Source of the DNA: Comamonadaceae bacterium OH2545_COT-014
Lineage (GTDB): Bacteria; Pseudomonadota; Gammaproteobacteria; Burkholderiales; Burkholderiaceae_C
NCBI GenBank assembly: GCA_003859965.1
Contig: RQYR01000003.1
Coordinates: forward strand, 124,001 to 188,000
Direction: 5' to 3'
DNA: 64,000 nucleotides
Position 1 is the first letter of the stretch, and every line of letters starts with the position of its first letter. The notes beneath the pieces were generated by a model that searched no databases, had not been told where the DNA came from, and was given only the letters and a program-made list of their open reading frames with translations. Shown here piece after piece: positions 27,515 through 36,103 of this stretch. The translations under genes were made by a program, and so were the position numbers.

Positions 27515-28402
27515 ATGACGCACTCGCCCCTGTTTGCCCGCCGCCGCTTCATGGCGGCCACGCTGGCCGCTGGCTGGCTTCCGCTGACTGCGCCCGCCTG
27601 GGGCGAGACGCCCGCCGCCACCCGCACGGCCAATGCCTGGCCGCGCCACCTGGCCGTGCCCGGCGGCGTAGCGCGCCTGCCTTTGGGCGCCGCGCCGCAA
27701 CGCCCCGCCGCACGCGTGCATTGGCCGGCCCTGGGCGATGTGCCGGTGCTCGTCGTGGGCGATGCGGCGGACTGGACCGCGCTGGTCGGCATTCCGCTGG
27801 CCGCCCCGCCCGGCGAGGCCGCCATCACCGTGCAGTCCGAAGGCGCCGCGCCGCGCCCGCTGGCTTTTGACATCGCCCCCAAACGCTACGCCGAACAACA
27901 CCTGAAAGTGGCGCCGCGCACCGTGCAACTGGCGCCCGAAGACCTGGCCCGCCACGAACGCGAGCGCGCGCACCAGCGCGGCGTGATGGCCACCTTCAGC
28001 GCCCCGCCCATGGGCACGCTGCGCATGCGGCCCCCCGCCACCGGGCGGCGCTCCAGCGCCTTCGGCCTGCGCCGCGTGTTCAACGGCCAGCCACGCCAGC
28101 CGCACAGCGGCCTGGACATTGCCGCCCCCCTGGGCCGCGCGGTCACCGCGCCGCTGGCCGCGCGCGTGGTGGACACGGGCGACTATTTCTTCAACGGCCA
28201 GACCGTCTGGCTCGACCACGGCGGCGGCCTGCTGTCCATGCTGTGCCACCTCAGCCGCATCGACGTGCGCGTGGGCGATGCACTGGCCGCGGGCGCCCGC
28301 GTGGGCGCCGTGGGCGCCACGGGCCGCGCCACCGGGCCGCACCTGCACTGGTCGGTCTGCCTGAACCGGGCGATGGTGGACCCGGTGCTGTTCGTGGACT
28401 GA
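27515..28402 (+). CDS. M23-family (LytM) peptidoglycan endopeptidase
   Basis: 295 residues. The N-terminus has RRRFMAATLAAGW, a twin-arginine-like signal, predicting export. Zinc ligands of the M23 domain are H197 and D201 (HSGLD) and H278 of GPHLHW, with H276 as the second motif His. M23 enzymes cut cell-wall peptide cross-links or activate amidases. The amino-terminal about 150 residues form an accessory domain. It converges with the SulP gene 29 bp away, so is transcribed alone or after yceH. Confidence 0.92.
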   Translation: MTHSPLFARRRFMAATLAAGWLPLTAPAWGETPAATRTANAWPRHLAVPGGVARLPLGAAPQRPAARVHWPALGDVPVLVVGDAADWTALVGIPLAAPPGEAAITVQSEGAAPRPLAFDIAPKRYAEQHLKVAPRTVQLAPEDLARHERERAHQRGVMATFSAPPMGTLRMRPPATGRRSSAFGLRRVFNGQPRQPHSGLDIAAPLGRAVTAPLAARVVDTGDYFFNGQTVWLDHGGGLLSMLCHLSRIDVRVGDALAAGARVGAVGATGRATGPHLHWSVCLNRAMVDPVLFVD

Positions 28403-28431
28403 GCGGCGCCTGTGCGCGTTTTAGAACCTGT

Positions 28432-30147
28432 TCAAGGCACGGCGCTGACGGCGTGCGCTGGCGGCACGTCCGCCACGGCGGCGGCCAGGCCCAGGGCCAG
28501 ATCGGGCTGCACGGCATCCGCCCCCTGCGCCTGCAACAGCGCCAGCAAGCCGGTGCGGCGGGCAATGTCCAGCGGCTGGTTCATCAGCCCGCAAACGATC
28601 AGGCGCACGCCGCGCTGCTGGCAGGTGTGGGCCAGCCGCTCCAGCGCCTCGGCGCCGGTGGAGTCCACGTAAATCACGTTTTTCAGATCCAGCACCAGCG
28701 CGCCGGGCGGCAGGTGATCCTCCATGTCCTCCACCAGCTTCACCGCGCCGAAGAACAGCGCGCCATACAGCCGCCAGACGTGCACCCGCGCCTCATGCCC
28801 GGACAGCGCCGGCCATTGCCCGGCCGTCATCTTTTCGGCGCGCGACAGGTTGGAGATGCGGTAGATGAACGTCACACACGCCGCGAAGATGCCGAATTCC
28901 ACCGCCACCGTCAGGTCAAACACCACCGTCAGCGCAAACACCGCCAGCATGGTCACGCGGTACGGCAGGCGGTAGCTTTTCAGGCGGGCGAACTCGCGCC
29001 ACTCGCCCATGTTCCAGGCCACGAACATCAGGATGGCCGCCAGCGTGGCCAGCGGGATGGACGAGGCCAGCGGCGCCGCCACCAGAATCACCACCAGCAG
29101 CGCCAGCGCATGCACCATGCCCGCCACGGGGCTGGTGGCGCCGCTTTTCACATTGGTCACGGTGCGGGCAATGGTGCCAGTGGCCGGCATGCCGCCGAAA
29201 AAGGGCGTGACCACGTTGGCGATGCCCTGCGCCATCAGCTCCTGGTTGGGGTCGTGCCGGTCGCAAATCATGCCGTCGGCCACGCGCGCGCACAGCAGCG
29301 ACTCAATGGCGCCCAGCAGCGCCAGCGTGATGGCCGGCATGAGCATGAAACGCGCCGTCTCCCAGCTCAACGCCGGCCAGGCCAGCGCCGGCAGCGCGGC
29401 CGGAATGCCGCCAAAGCGGCTGCCAATGGTTTCCACTGGCACATCAAACAGCGCCACCACCGTGGTGGCCAGCACCAGCGCGACGATGGAGCCGGGCACG
29501 CTGGAGAGCTTGTCGCCAAAGGGCAGGATGGGGCCAATCACCGGCACCCGGCGCGCCCAGCGCTGCCAACCCGCCACCACCGCCAGCGACGCCAGCGCCA
29601 CCGCCAGCGCCCACGGGTTGAAGTGGTGCAGATGCTGGCCCAGCGCTTTCAGCATGCCGAAAAAATCGCCCGGCATCTTGGCAATGGGCAGCCCCAGAAA
29701 GTCCTTGACCTGCGACAGCGCCACCAGCACCGCAATGCCGTTGGTGAAGCCGATGATGACCGCCACCGGAATGAAGCGCACCAGCGTGCCCAGGCGCAAC
29801 AGCCCCATCAGAAACAGCATCACGCCCGACATGGCGGTGGCAATGATGAGGTTGGCCACGCCATAGCGCTCGACAATGCCGTAGACGATGACGATGAACG
29901 CCCCCGCCGGCCCGCCAATCTGCACGCGGCTGCCGCCCAGCGCCGAGATCAGAAAGCCCGCGATGATGGCCGTGAACAGCCCCGCCTCCGGCTTCAGCCC
30001 CGAAGCAATGGCAAACGCCATGGCCAGGGGCAGCGCCACCACGCCCACCGTGAGGCCCGCCCCCACGTCTTTGGACAGACGCGCCTTGTCATACCCCTGC
30101 AAGGCATCCATCAAACGGGGGCGAAAGCGGGGCAGCGGCAGAAACAT
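28432..30147 (-). CDS. SulP-family anion transporter with STAS domain
   Basis: 571 residues. About 10-12 membrane helices start at residue about 30 (KDVGAGLTVGVVALPLAMAFAI), with ALGGSRVQIGGPAGAFIVIV as the SulP signature. The C-terminal about 110 residues form a STAS domain (VLDLKNVIYVDSTGAEALERL). SulP proteins move sulfate, bicarbonate or dicarboxylates, usually coupled to ions; the substrate is not evident. The start at 30147 (MFLPLPRFRPRLMDALQGYDK) is favoured over the upstream frame, which lacks membrane character. Confidence 0.92.
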   Translation of the reverse strand: MFLPLPRFRPRLMDALQGYDKARLSKDVGAGLTVGVVALPLAMAFAIASGLKPEAGLFTAIIAGFLISALGGSRVQIGGPAGAFIVIVYGIVERYGVANLIIATAMSGVMLFLMGLLRLGTLVRFIPVAVIIGFTNGIAVLVALSQVKDFLGLPIAKMPGDFFGMLKALGQHLHHFNPWALAVALASLAVVAGWQRWARRVPVIGPILPFGDKLSSVPGSIVALVLATTVVALFDVPVETIGSRFGGIPAALPALAWPALSWETARFMLMPAITLALLGAIESLLCARVADGMICDRHDPNQELMAQGIANVVTPFFGGMPATGTIARTVTNVKSGATSPVAGMVHALALLVVILVAAPLASSIPLATLAAILMFVAWNMGEWREFARLKSYRLPYRVTMLAVFALTVVFDLTVAVEFGIFAACVTFIYRISNLSRAEKMTAGQWPALSGHEARVHVWRLYGALFFGAVKLVEDMEDHLPPGALVLDLKNVIYVDSTGAEALERLAHTCQQRGVRLIVCGLMNQPLDIARRTGLLALLQAQGADAVQPDLALGLAAAVADVPPAHAVSAVP

Positions 30148-30493
30148 GGCGCAAACAGTGACGGTGGTAACGGTGTTCGTTCGGCAAAAAAACAGCCCGC
30201 ATTGTGGCGCGGCGGCACCTGCGGGTGCGCGGCCCTTGCTGCCCTTCAGACAGACCGGCCGCCCCTGTTCCCAGTGGCGCCATGCGTCAAGCGCACGGAA
30301 AGACCGGCAAGGGACGCCGCGCCAGCCGCATGGCCAAGCCTGCCAATTTCCCTGCCGGAGCACAAAAAAATGGCGCCCCGGCCGGGGCGCCACATGCAGC
30401 GATCAGGTTCGGGGCGGGCCAGGCATTGAGGCGGCGGGGCGCAGCCTCTCGCCAAGCCGCTGGCCCGGCTGCACAGGCCTGTGCCGGACTGCG
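30148..30493. other. Intergenic region between tctA and SulP gene
   Basis: About 345 bp. It contains the tctBA terminator at 30364-30392 and no convincing coding frame. The promoter of the SulP gene should be in the part nearest 30150, but I cannot assign it. Confidence 0.5.
30364..30392 (-). terminator. Rho-independent terminator of the tctBA operon
   Basis: A perfect 22-nt palindrome (TGGCGCCCC-GGCC-GGGGCGCCA) at 30371-30392 is followed on the minus strand by seven T. It lies 102 bp past the tctA stop. Confidence 0.85.
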
Positions 30494-32008
30494 TCAGTCC
30501 TCCACGAAAGCCTCTTCGCGCTTGCTCTTGACTGCGGGCAGCAGCACGATGATCAGCAGCGCCGCGGCCGCCGCCAGCAGGCTGGCCGACAGCGGGCGCG
30601 TGACCAGCACGCTCCAGTCGCCGCGCGCCAGCAGCAGCGCGCGGCGCAGGTTCTCCTCCATCATCGGCCCGAGGATGAAGCCCAGCAGCAGCGGCGCCGG
30701 CTCCATGCCCAGCTTGATGAAGATGTAGCCGATGATGCCGAACCAGCCCACCATCCACACGTCCCAGGTGTTGTTGTTGGTGGAATACACGCCAATGGCG
30801 CAGAACAGCACGATGGCCGGGAACAGCCAGCGGTAGGGCACGGTGAGCAGCTTGATCCAGATGCCGATGAGCGGCAGGTTCAGGATCACCAGCATCAGGT
30901 TGCCGATCCACATGGAAGCGATCAGCCCCCAGAACAGCTCGGGGTTGCTGGTCATCACCTGCGGGCCGGGCTGGATGTTGTGAATCGTCATCGCGCCCAC
31001 CATCAGCGCCATCACGGCGTTGGGCGGAATGCCCAGCGTCAGCAGCGGGATGAACGAGGTCTGCGAACCCGCGTTGTTGGCCGACTCGGGCGCGGCCACG
31101 CCGCGGATGTTGCCCTTGCCAAAGGGCACCTCGCCCGGCTGCAACTTGGTCTTTTTCTCGATGGTGTAGGCCGCGAACGCCGACAGCATGGCGCCGCCGC
31201 CCGGCAAGATGCCCAGGCCCGAGCCCAGCGCCGTGCCGCGCAGCATGGCCGGCACCATGCGCTTGAAGTCTTCCCTGGTGGGATAAATGTGCTCGACCTT
31301 GCCCGTGAACACCTCGCGCTTTTCCGCCGGGTGCGACAGGTTGGAGATGATCTCGCCGTAGCCGAACACGCCCATCGCGATCACGATGAAGCCAATGCCG
31401 TCGGTCAGCTCCGGAATGTCGAAGCTGTAGCGCGCCACGCCGGAGTTCACGTCCGTGCCCACCATGCCCAGCAGCAGGCCCAGCACGATCATGCCCACCG
31501 CCTTGACCAGCGAGCCGGAAGCCAGCACCACCGCGCCAATCAGGCCCAGCACCATCAGCGAGAAGTATTCAGCCGGGCCGAACTTGAAAGCCACCTCGGT
31601 CAGCGGCGCGGCAAAGCCGGCCAGGATCAGCGTGCCCACGCAGCCCGCGAAAAACGAGCCCAGCGCGGCGGCCGCCAGCGCCGGCCCGGCGCGGCCCTTG
31701 CGCGCCATCTGGTAGCCGTCGATCACCGTCACCACCGATGACGACTCGCCCGGCAAATTCACCAAAATGGCCGTGGTGGAACCGCCGTACTGCGCCCCGT
31801 AGTAAATGCCCGCCAGCATGATGAGCGCGGCCACCGGCGGCAGCGCATAGGTGGCCGGCAGCAGCATGGCAATGGTGGCCACCGGCCCCACGCCGGGCAG
31901 CACGCCAATGAGCGTGCCCAGCAGGCAGCCCACCAGCGCGTACATCAGGTTCTGGAACGTGAACGCGACCGAAAAGCCGAGCGAAAGGTTGTTGATCAAA
32001 TCTTGCAT
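30494..32008 (-). CDS. tctA: Tripartite tricarboxylate transporter large permease TctA
   Basis: 504 residues with about 12 membrane helices. The family motifs GTLIGVLPGVGPVATIAML (32-50) and YYGAQYGGSTTAILVNLPGE (69-88) are clear. TctA with small subunit TctB and a periplasmic TctC/Bug binding protein takes up citrate and other carboxylates by a proton or sodium gradient. It starts 14 bp after tctB on the minus strand and ends in a terminator. A tctC gene is not adjacent. Confidence 0.94.
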   Translation of the reverse strand: MQDLINNLSLGFSVAFTFQNLMYALVGCLLGTLIGVLPGVGPVATIAMLLPATYALPPVAALIMLAGIYYGAQYGGSTTAILVNLPGESSSVVTVIDGYQMARKGRAGPALAAAALGSFFAGCVGTLILAGFAAPLTEVAFKFGPAEYFSLMVLGLIGAVVLASGSLVKAVGMIVLGLLLGMVGTDVNSGVARYSFDIPELTDGIGFIVIAMGVFGYGEIISNLSHPAEKREVFTGKVEHIYPTREDFKRMVPAMLRGTALGSGLGILPGGGAMLSAFAAYTIEKKTKLQPGEVPFGKGNIRGVAAPESANNAGSQTSFIPLLTLGIPPNAVMALMVGAMTIHNIQPGPQVMTSNPELFWGLIASMWIGNLMLVILNLPLIGIWIKLLTVPYRWLFPAIVLFCAIGVYSTNNNTWDVWMVGWFGIIGYIFIKLGMEPAPLLLGFILGPMMEENLRRALLLARGDWSVLVTRPLSASLLAAAAALLIIVLLPAVKSKREEAFVED

Positions 32009-32022
32009 GTGCGCGCCCTCCT

Positions 32023-32511
32023 TCAGCCCGCGATGAAGCTGGGCCAGACCTGGAACTGCAGGTTTAACCCCCAGACAAACGCCACCCAGCTGCCCACGGC
32101 CAGGATGGTGGCCACCACCAGCACTTCCTTCCAGTTGAATTCACTGCCAGCCAGCGCGGCCACGAAGGTCAGCGCGTAGATGGCCACGATCAGCCCCATG
32201 GCCGGCACCCCCAGGCTGGGAATGCCGCCCAGCAAAATGCCGAACAGCAAGTTGGCCGCGATGATGAAAAACAGCGGTCGCCAGGCCCATTTGCCAATGG
32301 GATCGCCGTCGGGCGTTTCCACCACCAGCGCCTTGAACACCACGATGGCGCCCAGCACCGCCAGCAATATGCCCAGCACCAGCGGAAAGTAACCCGGCCC
32401 CATGCGGGCGCCGGTGCCCACGGTGTAGCGGGTCGCCCCCCAGGCGAAGGCCAGGCCCACTGCCATGAACAGCAGCCCGGCAAAAAAGTCTTTCTGGCTC
32501 TTGATACGCAC
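32023..32511 (-). CDS. tctB: Tripartite tricarboxylate transporter small permease TctB
   Basis: 162 residues with four hydrophobic helices (about 8-26, 40-62, 79-100 and 103-123, plus a last one near 130-150), and the family motif GTGARMGPGYFPLVLGILL (32-50). It is the small subunit of the TctABC secondary transporter and precedes tctA. Start at 32511 is preceded by GGAGACTG, a reasonable ribosome-binding site. Confidence 0.9.
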   Translation of the reverse strand: MRIKSQKDFFAGLLFMAVGLAFAWGATRYTVGTGARMGPGYFPLVLGILLAVLGAIVVFKALVVETPDGDPIGKWAWRPLFFIIAANLLFGILLGGIPSLGVPAMGLIVAIYALTFVAALAGSEFNWKEVLVVATILAVGSWVAFVWGLNLQFQVWPSFIAG

Positions 32512-32688
32512 TTGAGCAGTCTCCTTGCAGGTTTTTGACTGGCGCGCATTGTCACCAAAGGAAACTGCGCCGGCGATGTGGGTTTCACCTACGCCGCACT
32601 TGGGGTAAACCCCGTGCCTGCCCCCGCCCCGTCACCCGCCATGGGGCGGCGCGCCGCCCCATGTTGCCTGGGCCGGAGCCAGGCTGCC

Positions 32689-33216
32689 TCAGCCTTCGGC
32701 CAGCAGGCGCTCAATGAGGGCGTGCATGGCGGTGAAGTCGGGCCGGCCCACGTAGCGCTTGACGATGCGGCCCTGCCGGTCCACGAGGTAGGTGGTGGGG
32801 GTGAGCTGCACGTCACCCCAGGCCCGGGCCGCCTGGCCGTCATGGTCCACGGCCACCTTGAAAGGCAGTGCGCGTGTTTGCGCGAAGCGGGTCACGTAGG
32901 CCGGCGGGTCGTACTGCATGGCCACGGCCACGGTGTCGTAGCCCCGGTTCTTGTAGCGCTGGTAGGTGGCAACGATTTCAGGCATCTCGGCCACGCAGGT
33001 GGTGCAGCTGGTGGCCCAGAAGTTGACCAGGTAGACCTGGCCGCGCAGGCTGGCCGTTTCCAGCGTGCTGCCATCCAGCAGCAGCAGGCGCGTATCCGGC
33101 GCGGCATCCTTGGCGCAGCCCGTCAGGGCGGCGGCGGCAAAGGTTGCGGCAGGGGCGGCAGCCATCAGGCGCACCACGGCGCGGCGGGAAAAGCGTTGTT
33201 GGTCAGGTGCGGGCAT
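32689..33216 (-). CDS. TlpA-like thioredoxin-fold lipoprotein
   Basis: 175 residues. The N-terminus has RRAVVRLMAAAPAATFAAAALTGC, with a twin-arginine-like pair and a lipobox ending at Cys34. The redox motif is CTTC (C71, C74) in the WATSCTTCVAEMP context, and a cis-Pro is in LTPTTYLVD. It belongs to the TlpA/ResA-like redoxins that reduce periplasmic disulfides, for example in cytochrome maturation. The start at 33216 was chosen to keep the signal sequence at the N-terminus. Partners are not encoded nearby. Confidence 0.88.
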   Translation of the reverse strand: MPAPDQQRFSRRAVVRLMAAAPAATFAAAALTGCAKDAAPDTRLLLLDGSTLETASLRGQVYLVNFWATSCTTCVAEMPEIVATYQRYKNRGYDTVAVAMQYDPPAYVTRFAQTRALPFKVAVDHDGQAARAWGDVQLTPTTYLVDRQGRIVKRYVGRPDFTAMHALIERLLAEG

Positions 33217-33390
33217 GGGTGAAAGGCGATGCGTGGGCACGAAAAGGGCCGATGGTAGGGCCGATGGCGAACGGGAGTGAATGGGGGCGAACGGGCGAGC
33301 TGGTTGGCGGGCGATTGCGCGCCAGGAGCCTGTTGACCGGCTCCAGGCGCCCAGCCGGGCGGCCAAGGTCTTTCGCCGCGGCGGCGGGCT

Positions 33391-34632
33391 TCAGATGATG
33401 CCCTGCGCCCGCGCGGCGGCGATGCGCTCGTCGCTCCAGCCCAGCACTTCGCGCAGCACTTCATGCGTGTGCTGGCCCAGGCGGGGCGGTGGCAAGCCGC
33501 CGTTGGCAGGGCCGCGCACGGGGGTCTGGCTGAGCTTGAGCGGGCTGGCCACCAGCGGCAGGCCGTCTTGCAGGGGGTGGGGCCAGTGCTCCACCATGCC
33601 GCGCGCGGCTACTTGCGGGTCGGCGAACACTTCGGCCACGGTGTTGATAGGGCCGCACGGCACCTTGGCCGCTTGCAGCGCACGCAGCCAGTCGGCCTTG
33701 GGGCGGGTTTTCATCACGGCGGCGATTTGCGGCGCCAGCTCGTCGCGCCGGCGCACCCGGTCGCTGTTTTTTTGATAGCGCGCATCGCTGGCCAGATAGG
33801 CGCAACCGGCCACTTCGCAAAAGCGGGCGAACTGGCTGTCGTTGCCTACGGCGAGGATGAGGAAGTCCTTGCTGCCGTCTTCGCGCGGGGCGACCTCGAA
33901 CACCTGGTAGGGCACGATGCTGGCGTGCGCATTGCCCAGGCGGCCCGGCGTTTGGCCGCTGACCAGGTAGCTGGCGCCCAGGTTGGCCAGCATGGCGGTC
34001 TGCGCGTCAAGCAGGGCCATGTCGATGGTTTGGCCGCGGCCCGTGCGCTCGGCATGGCGCAGCGCGGCCAGGATGCCGACGGCGGCGTACATGCCGGTGA
34101 ACAGGTCGGCCACGGCCACGCCCACTTTCTGCGGGCCGCCGCCCAGCGCGTCGCGCTCGCCGGTCACGCTCATCAGCCCGCCCATGCCCTGAATGGCGTA
34201 GTCATAACCGGCCTGCGGCGCGTAGGGGCCGGTCTGGCCAAAGCCGGTAAGGCTGCAATAGACCAGGCGCGGGTTCACGGCGCGCAGGCTGTCAGGGTCC
34301 AGCCCGTAGCGGGCCATGTCGCCCACCTTGAAGTTTTCGATGAACACATGGCAGTGCGCGGCCAGCGCGCGCACCAGCGCCTGCCCTTCGGGGCGCGCGA
34401 TGTCGCAGGTGACGGAGCGCTTGTTGCGGTTGGCGCTGAGGAAATAAGCGGCCTCGGCCGCGGGGTCGTCGCCCGCCAGGAAGGGCGGCCCCCAGCCACG
34501 CGTGTCATCGCCCGTGCCGGGGCGTTCGATCTTGATGACGTCGGCCCCCAGGTCGGCCAGCGTCTGCGTGCACCAGGGGCCGGCCAGCACGCGGGAAAGG
34601 TCGAGGATGCGGATGCCGTCAAGCGCGTTCAT
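33391..34632 (-). CDS. CaiB/BaiF family (class III) CoA-transferase
   Basis: 413 residues. The start MNALDGIRILDLSRVLAGPWC is typical, followed by LGADVIKIERPGTGDDTRGWGPP. The catalytic Asp is expected in AVADLFTGMYAAVGIL near residue 169. Class III CoA-transferases move CoA between carboxylic acids such as formyl-CoA and oxalate; the substrates here cannot be deduced. The frame is open to 34845, but the extra part is shadow of the divergent MFS gene. Confidence 0.9.
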   Translation of the reverse strand: MNALDGIRILDLSRVLAGPWCTQTLADLGADVIKIERPGTGDDTRGWGPPFLAGDDPAAEAAYFLSANRNKRSVTCDIARPEGQALVRALAAHCHVFIENFKVGDMARYGLDPDSLRAVNPRLVYCSLTGFGQTGPYAPQAGYDYAIQGMGGLMSVTGERDALGGGPQKVGVAVADLFTGMYAAVGILAALRHAERTGRGQTIDMALLDAQTAMLANLGASYLVSGQTPGRLGNAHASIVPYQVFEVAPREDGSKDFLILAVGNDSQFARFCEVAGCAYLASDARYQKNSDRVRRRDELAPQIAAVMKTRPKADWLRALQAAKVPCGPINTVAEVFADPQVAARGMVEHWPHPLQDGLPLVASPLKLSQTPVRGPANGGLPPPRLGQHTHEVLREVLGWSDERIAAARAQGII

Positions 34633-34738
34633 GGCCGCATTGTCGCGCGCCCATAATGCCGGCCTGTTGTTCTTTGCCAGCCAGCGGGCCGGGCCGGCCG
34701 CTGGCTGGCTTCTGGCCCCGCCCCACCCTGCTCTCACC

Positions 34739-36094
34739 ATGCCCGCCGCTGCCGCCCCCCTGCCCCGCCGCGCCGCCGTGGCTGTTTTTCTGGCGTTCGC
34801 GTTCGCGTATTTTCTGTCCACGCTGCTGCGCGCCGTCACGGCCACGCTCTCGCCCGCGCTGACGGCGGAGTTTGGCGTGAGCGCGCGCGACCTGGGCTTG
34901 CTGGCCGGAGGCTACTTTCTGGGCTTTGCCGCCATGCAGCTGCCGCTGGGCGCGTGGCTGGACCGGTACGGCCCGCGCCGCGTGATCCTGCGCTTTCTGG
35001 GCGTGGCGGCGCTGGGCTGCGCCGCTTTTGCGCTGGCGGGCAGCTTTGCCGCGCTGCTGGCCGCGCGCGTGCTCATCGGCGTGGGCGTGGCCGCCTGCCT
35101 GATGGCCCCGCTGGCGGGCTACCGCCGCTGGTTCGACGCGGGCGCGCAATTGCGCGCCAATGCCTGGATGCTGATGACCGGCTCGCTCGGCATGTTGTGC
35201 AGCACGCTGCCGGTGCAGTGGCTGCTGCCGCACACGGGCTGGCGCGCGCTGTTCTGGGCGCTGGCGGCGCTGCTGCTGCTGGCCATGGTGTGGATCGCCC
35301 GCATCGTGCCTGGCCCGCCAGGCGCTATCAAAAAAGAAGCTTCTCAGGCCGCTATTACGGCCCAAACGGCCCAAACGGCCGAAAACACCCAAAACATTGC
35401 GGCCCGCCCGCCTGCGGCTGGGCATGGGGGTGCGGATGCAGATACGGATGCAGGCGGCTACGGCGCGGTGTGGCGCAGCCCGGTGTTTCGCCGCGCGGCG
35501 CCGCTGGCCTTTGTGTGCCATGCGGGCATGGTCGCCATTCAAACGCTGTGGGCCGGGCCGTGGCTGACGCGCGTGGCCGGGGCCACGCCCCTGCAGGCGG
35601 CGCAAGGGTTGTTCGCCATCAACCTGGCGATGCTGGCGGCGTTCTGGCTCTGGGGGTTGGCGCTGCCGCACCTGACGCGGCGCGGCGTAGCCGTGCCGGC
35701 GCTGGTGGCGTGGCTGCTGCCGCTGTCGCTGCTGCCGCTGGCGGCGCTGGCGCTGGGCGGGCCGGCGCTGGGCGCGTGGTCGGCGCCGTTGCTGGTGCTG
35801 TATTGCACGCTTTCCACCGCCACGGCGCAGTTGCAGCCTGCCGTGGCCATGACGTTTGCGCCGCAGCTTGCCGGGCGGGCGCTGTCGGCCTACAACCTGC
35901 TGATCTTCAGCGGCGTGTTCGTCATGCAATGGGGCATTGGGCTGGCGGTGGATGGCTTGCAGCACCTGGGCTGGCCAGCGGCCACGGCGCTGCAAGGCGC
36001 GTTCGGGCTGTTCACGCTGGTGGCCGCGGCCTTGTGGCTGCGCTTTGCGTGGGGCGCGGCGGGGCGGGCGCCGTCAGCCATGCGCCAAGGATAA
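34739..36094 (+). CDS. Major facilitator superfamily transporter
   Basis: 451 residues with 12 predicted helices. The family motif is in the loop between helices 2 and 3 (GAWLDRYGPRRVI, about 72-84). The central cytoplasmic loop between helices 6 and 7 is Ala/Gln/Asn-rich (residues about 196-230) and is encoded by a dispersed AT-rich repeat followed by GGCCCAAAC units; this stretch is not part of a usual MFS. Substrate is unknown. The CoA-transferase lies divergently upstream, and the aminotransferase gene converges with 9 bp between stop codons. Confidence 0.9.
   Translation: MPAAAAPLPRRAAVAVFLAFAFAYFLSTLLRAVTATLSPALTAEFGVSARDLGLLAGGYFLGFAAMQLPLGAWLDRYGPRRVILRFLGVAALGCAAFALAGSFAALLAARVLIGVGVAACLMAPLAGYRRWFDAGAQLRANAWMLMTGSLGMLCSTLPVQWLLPHTGWRALFWALAALLLLAMVWIARIVPGPPGAIKKEASQAAITAQTAQTAENTQNIAARPPAAGHGGADADTDAGGYGAVWRSPVFRRAAPLAFVCHAGMVAIQTLWAGPWLTRVAGATPLQAAQGLFAINLAMLAAFWLWGLALPHLTRRGVAVPALVAWLLPLSLLPLAALALGGPALGAWSAPLLVLYCTLSTATAQLQPAVAMTFAPQLAGRALSAYNLLIFSGVFVMQWGIGLAVDGLQHLGWPAATALQGAFGLFTLVAAALWLRFAWGAAGRAPSAMRQG
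35324..35386. repeat. Dispersed repeat inserted in the MFS coding sequence
   Basis: It begins GCTATCAAAAAAGAAGCTTCT and continues with CGCTATTACGGCCC and tandem GGCCCAAAC units. The GCTATCAAAAAAG core matches the intergenic copy at 44488. It sits in frame and extends the loop between helices 6 and 7. Confidence 0.7.
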
Positions 36095-36103
36095 AACGCC
36101 CCG

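Noticed and set aside
27886-30429. Very long plus-strand His/Arg/Gln-rich frame across the SulP gene
   Set aside because: Antisense shadow of the SulP gene in high-GC DNA.
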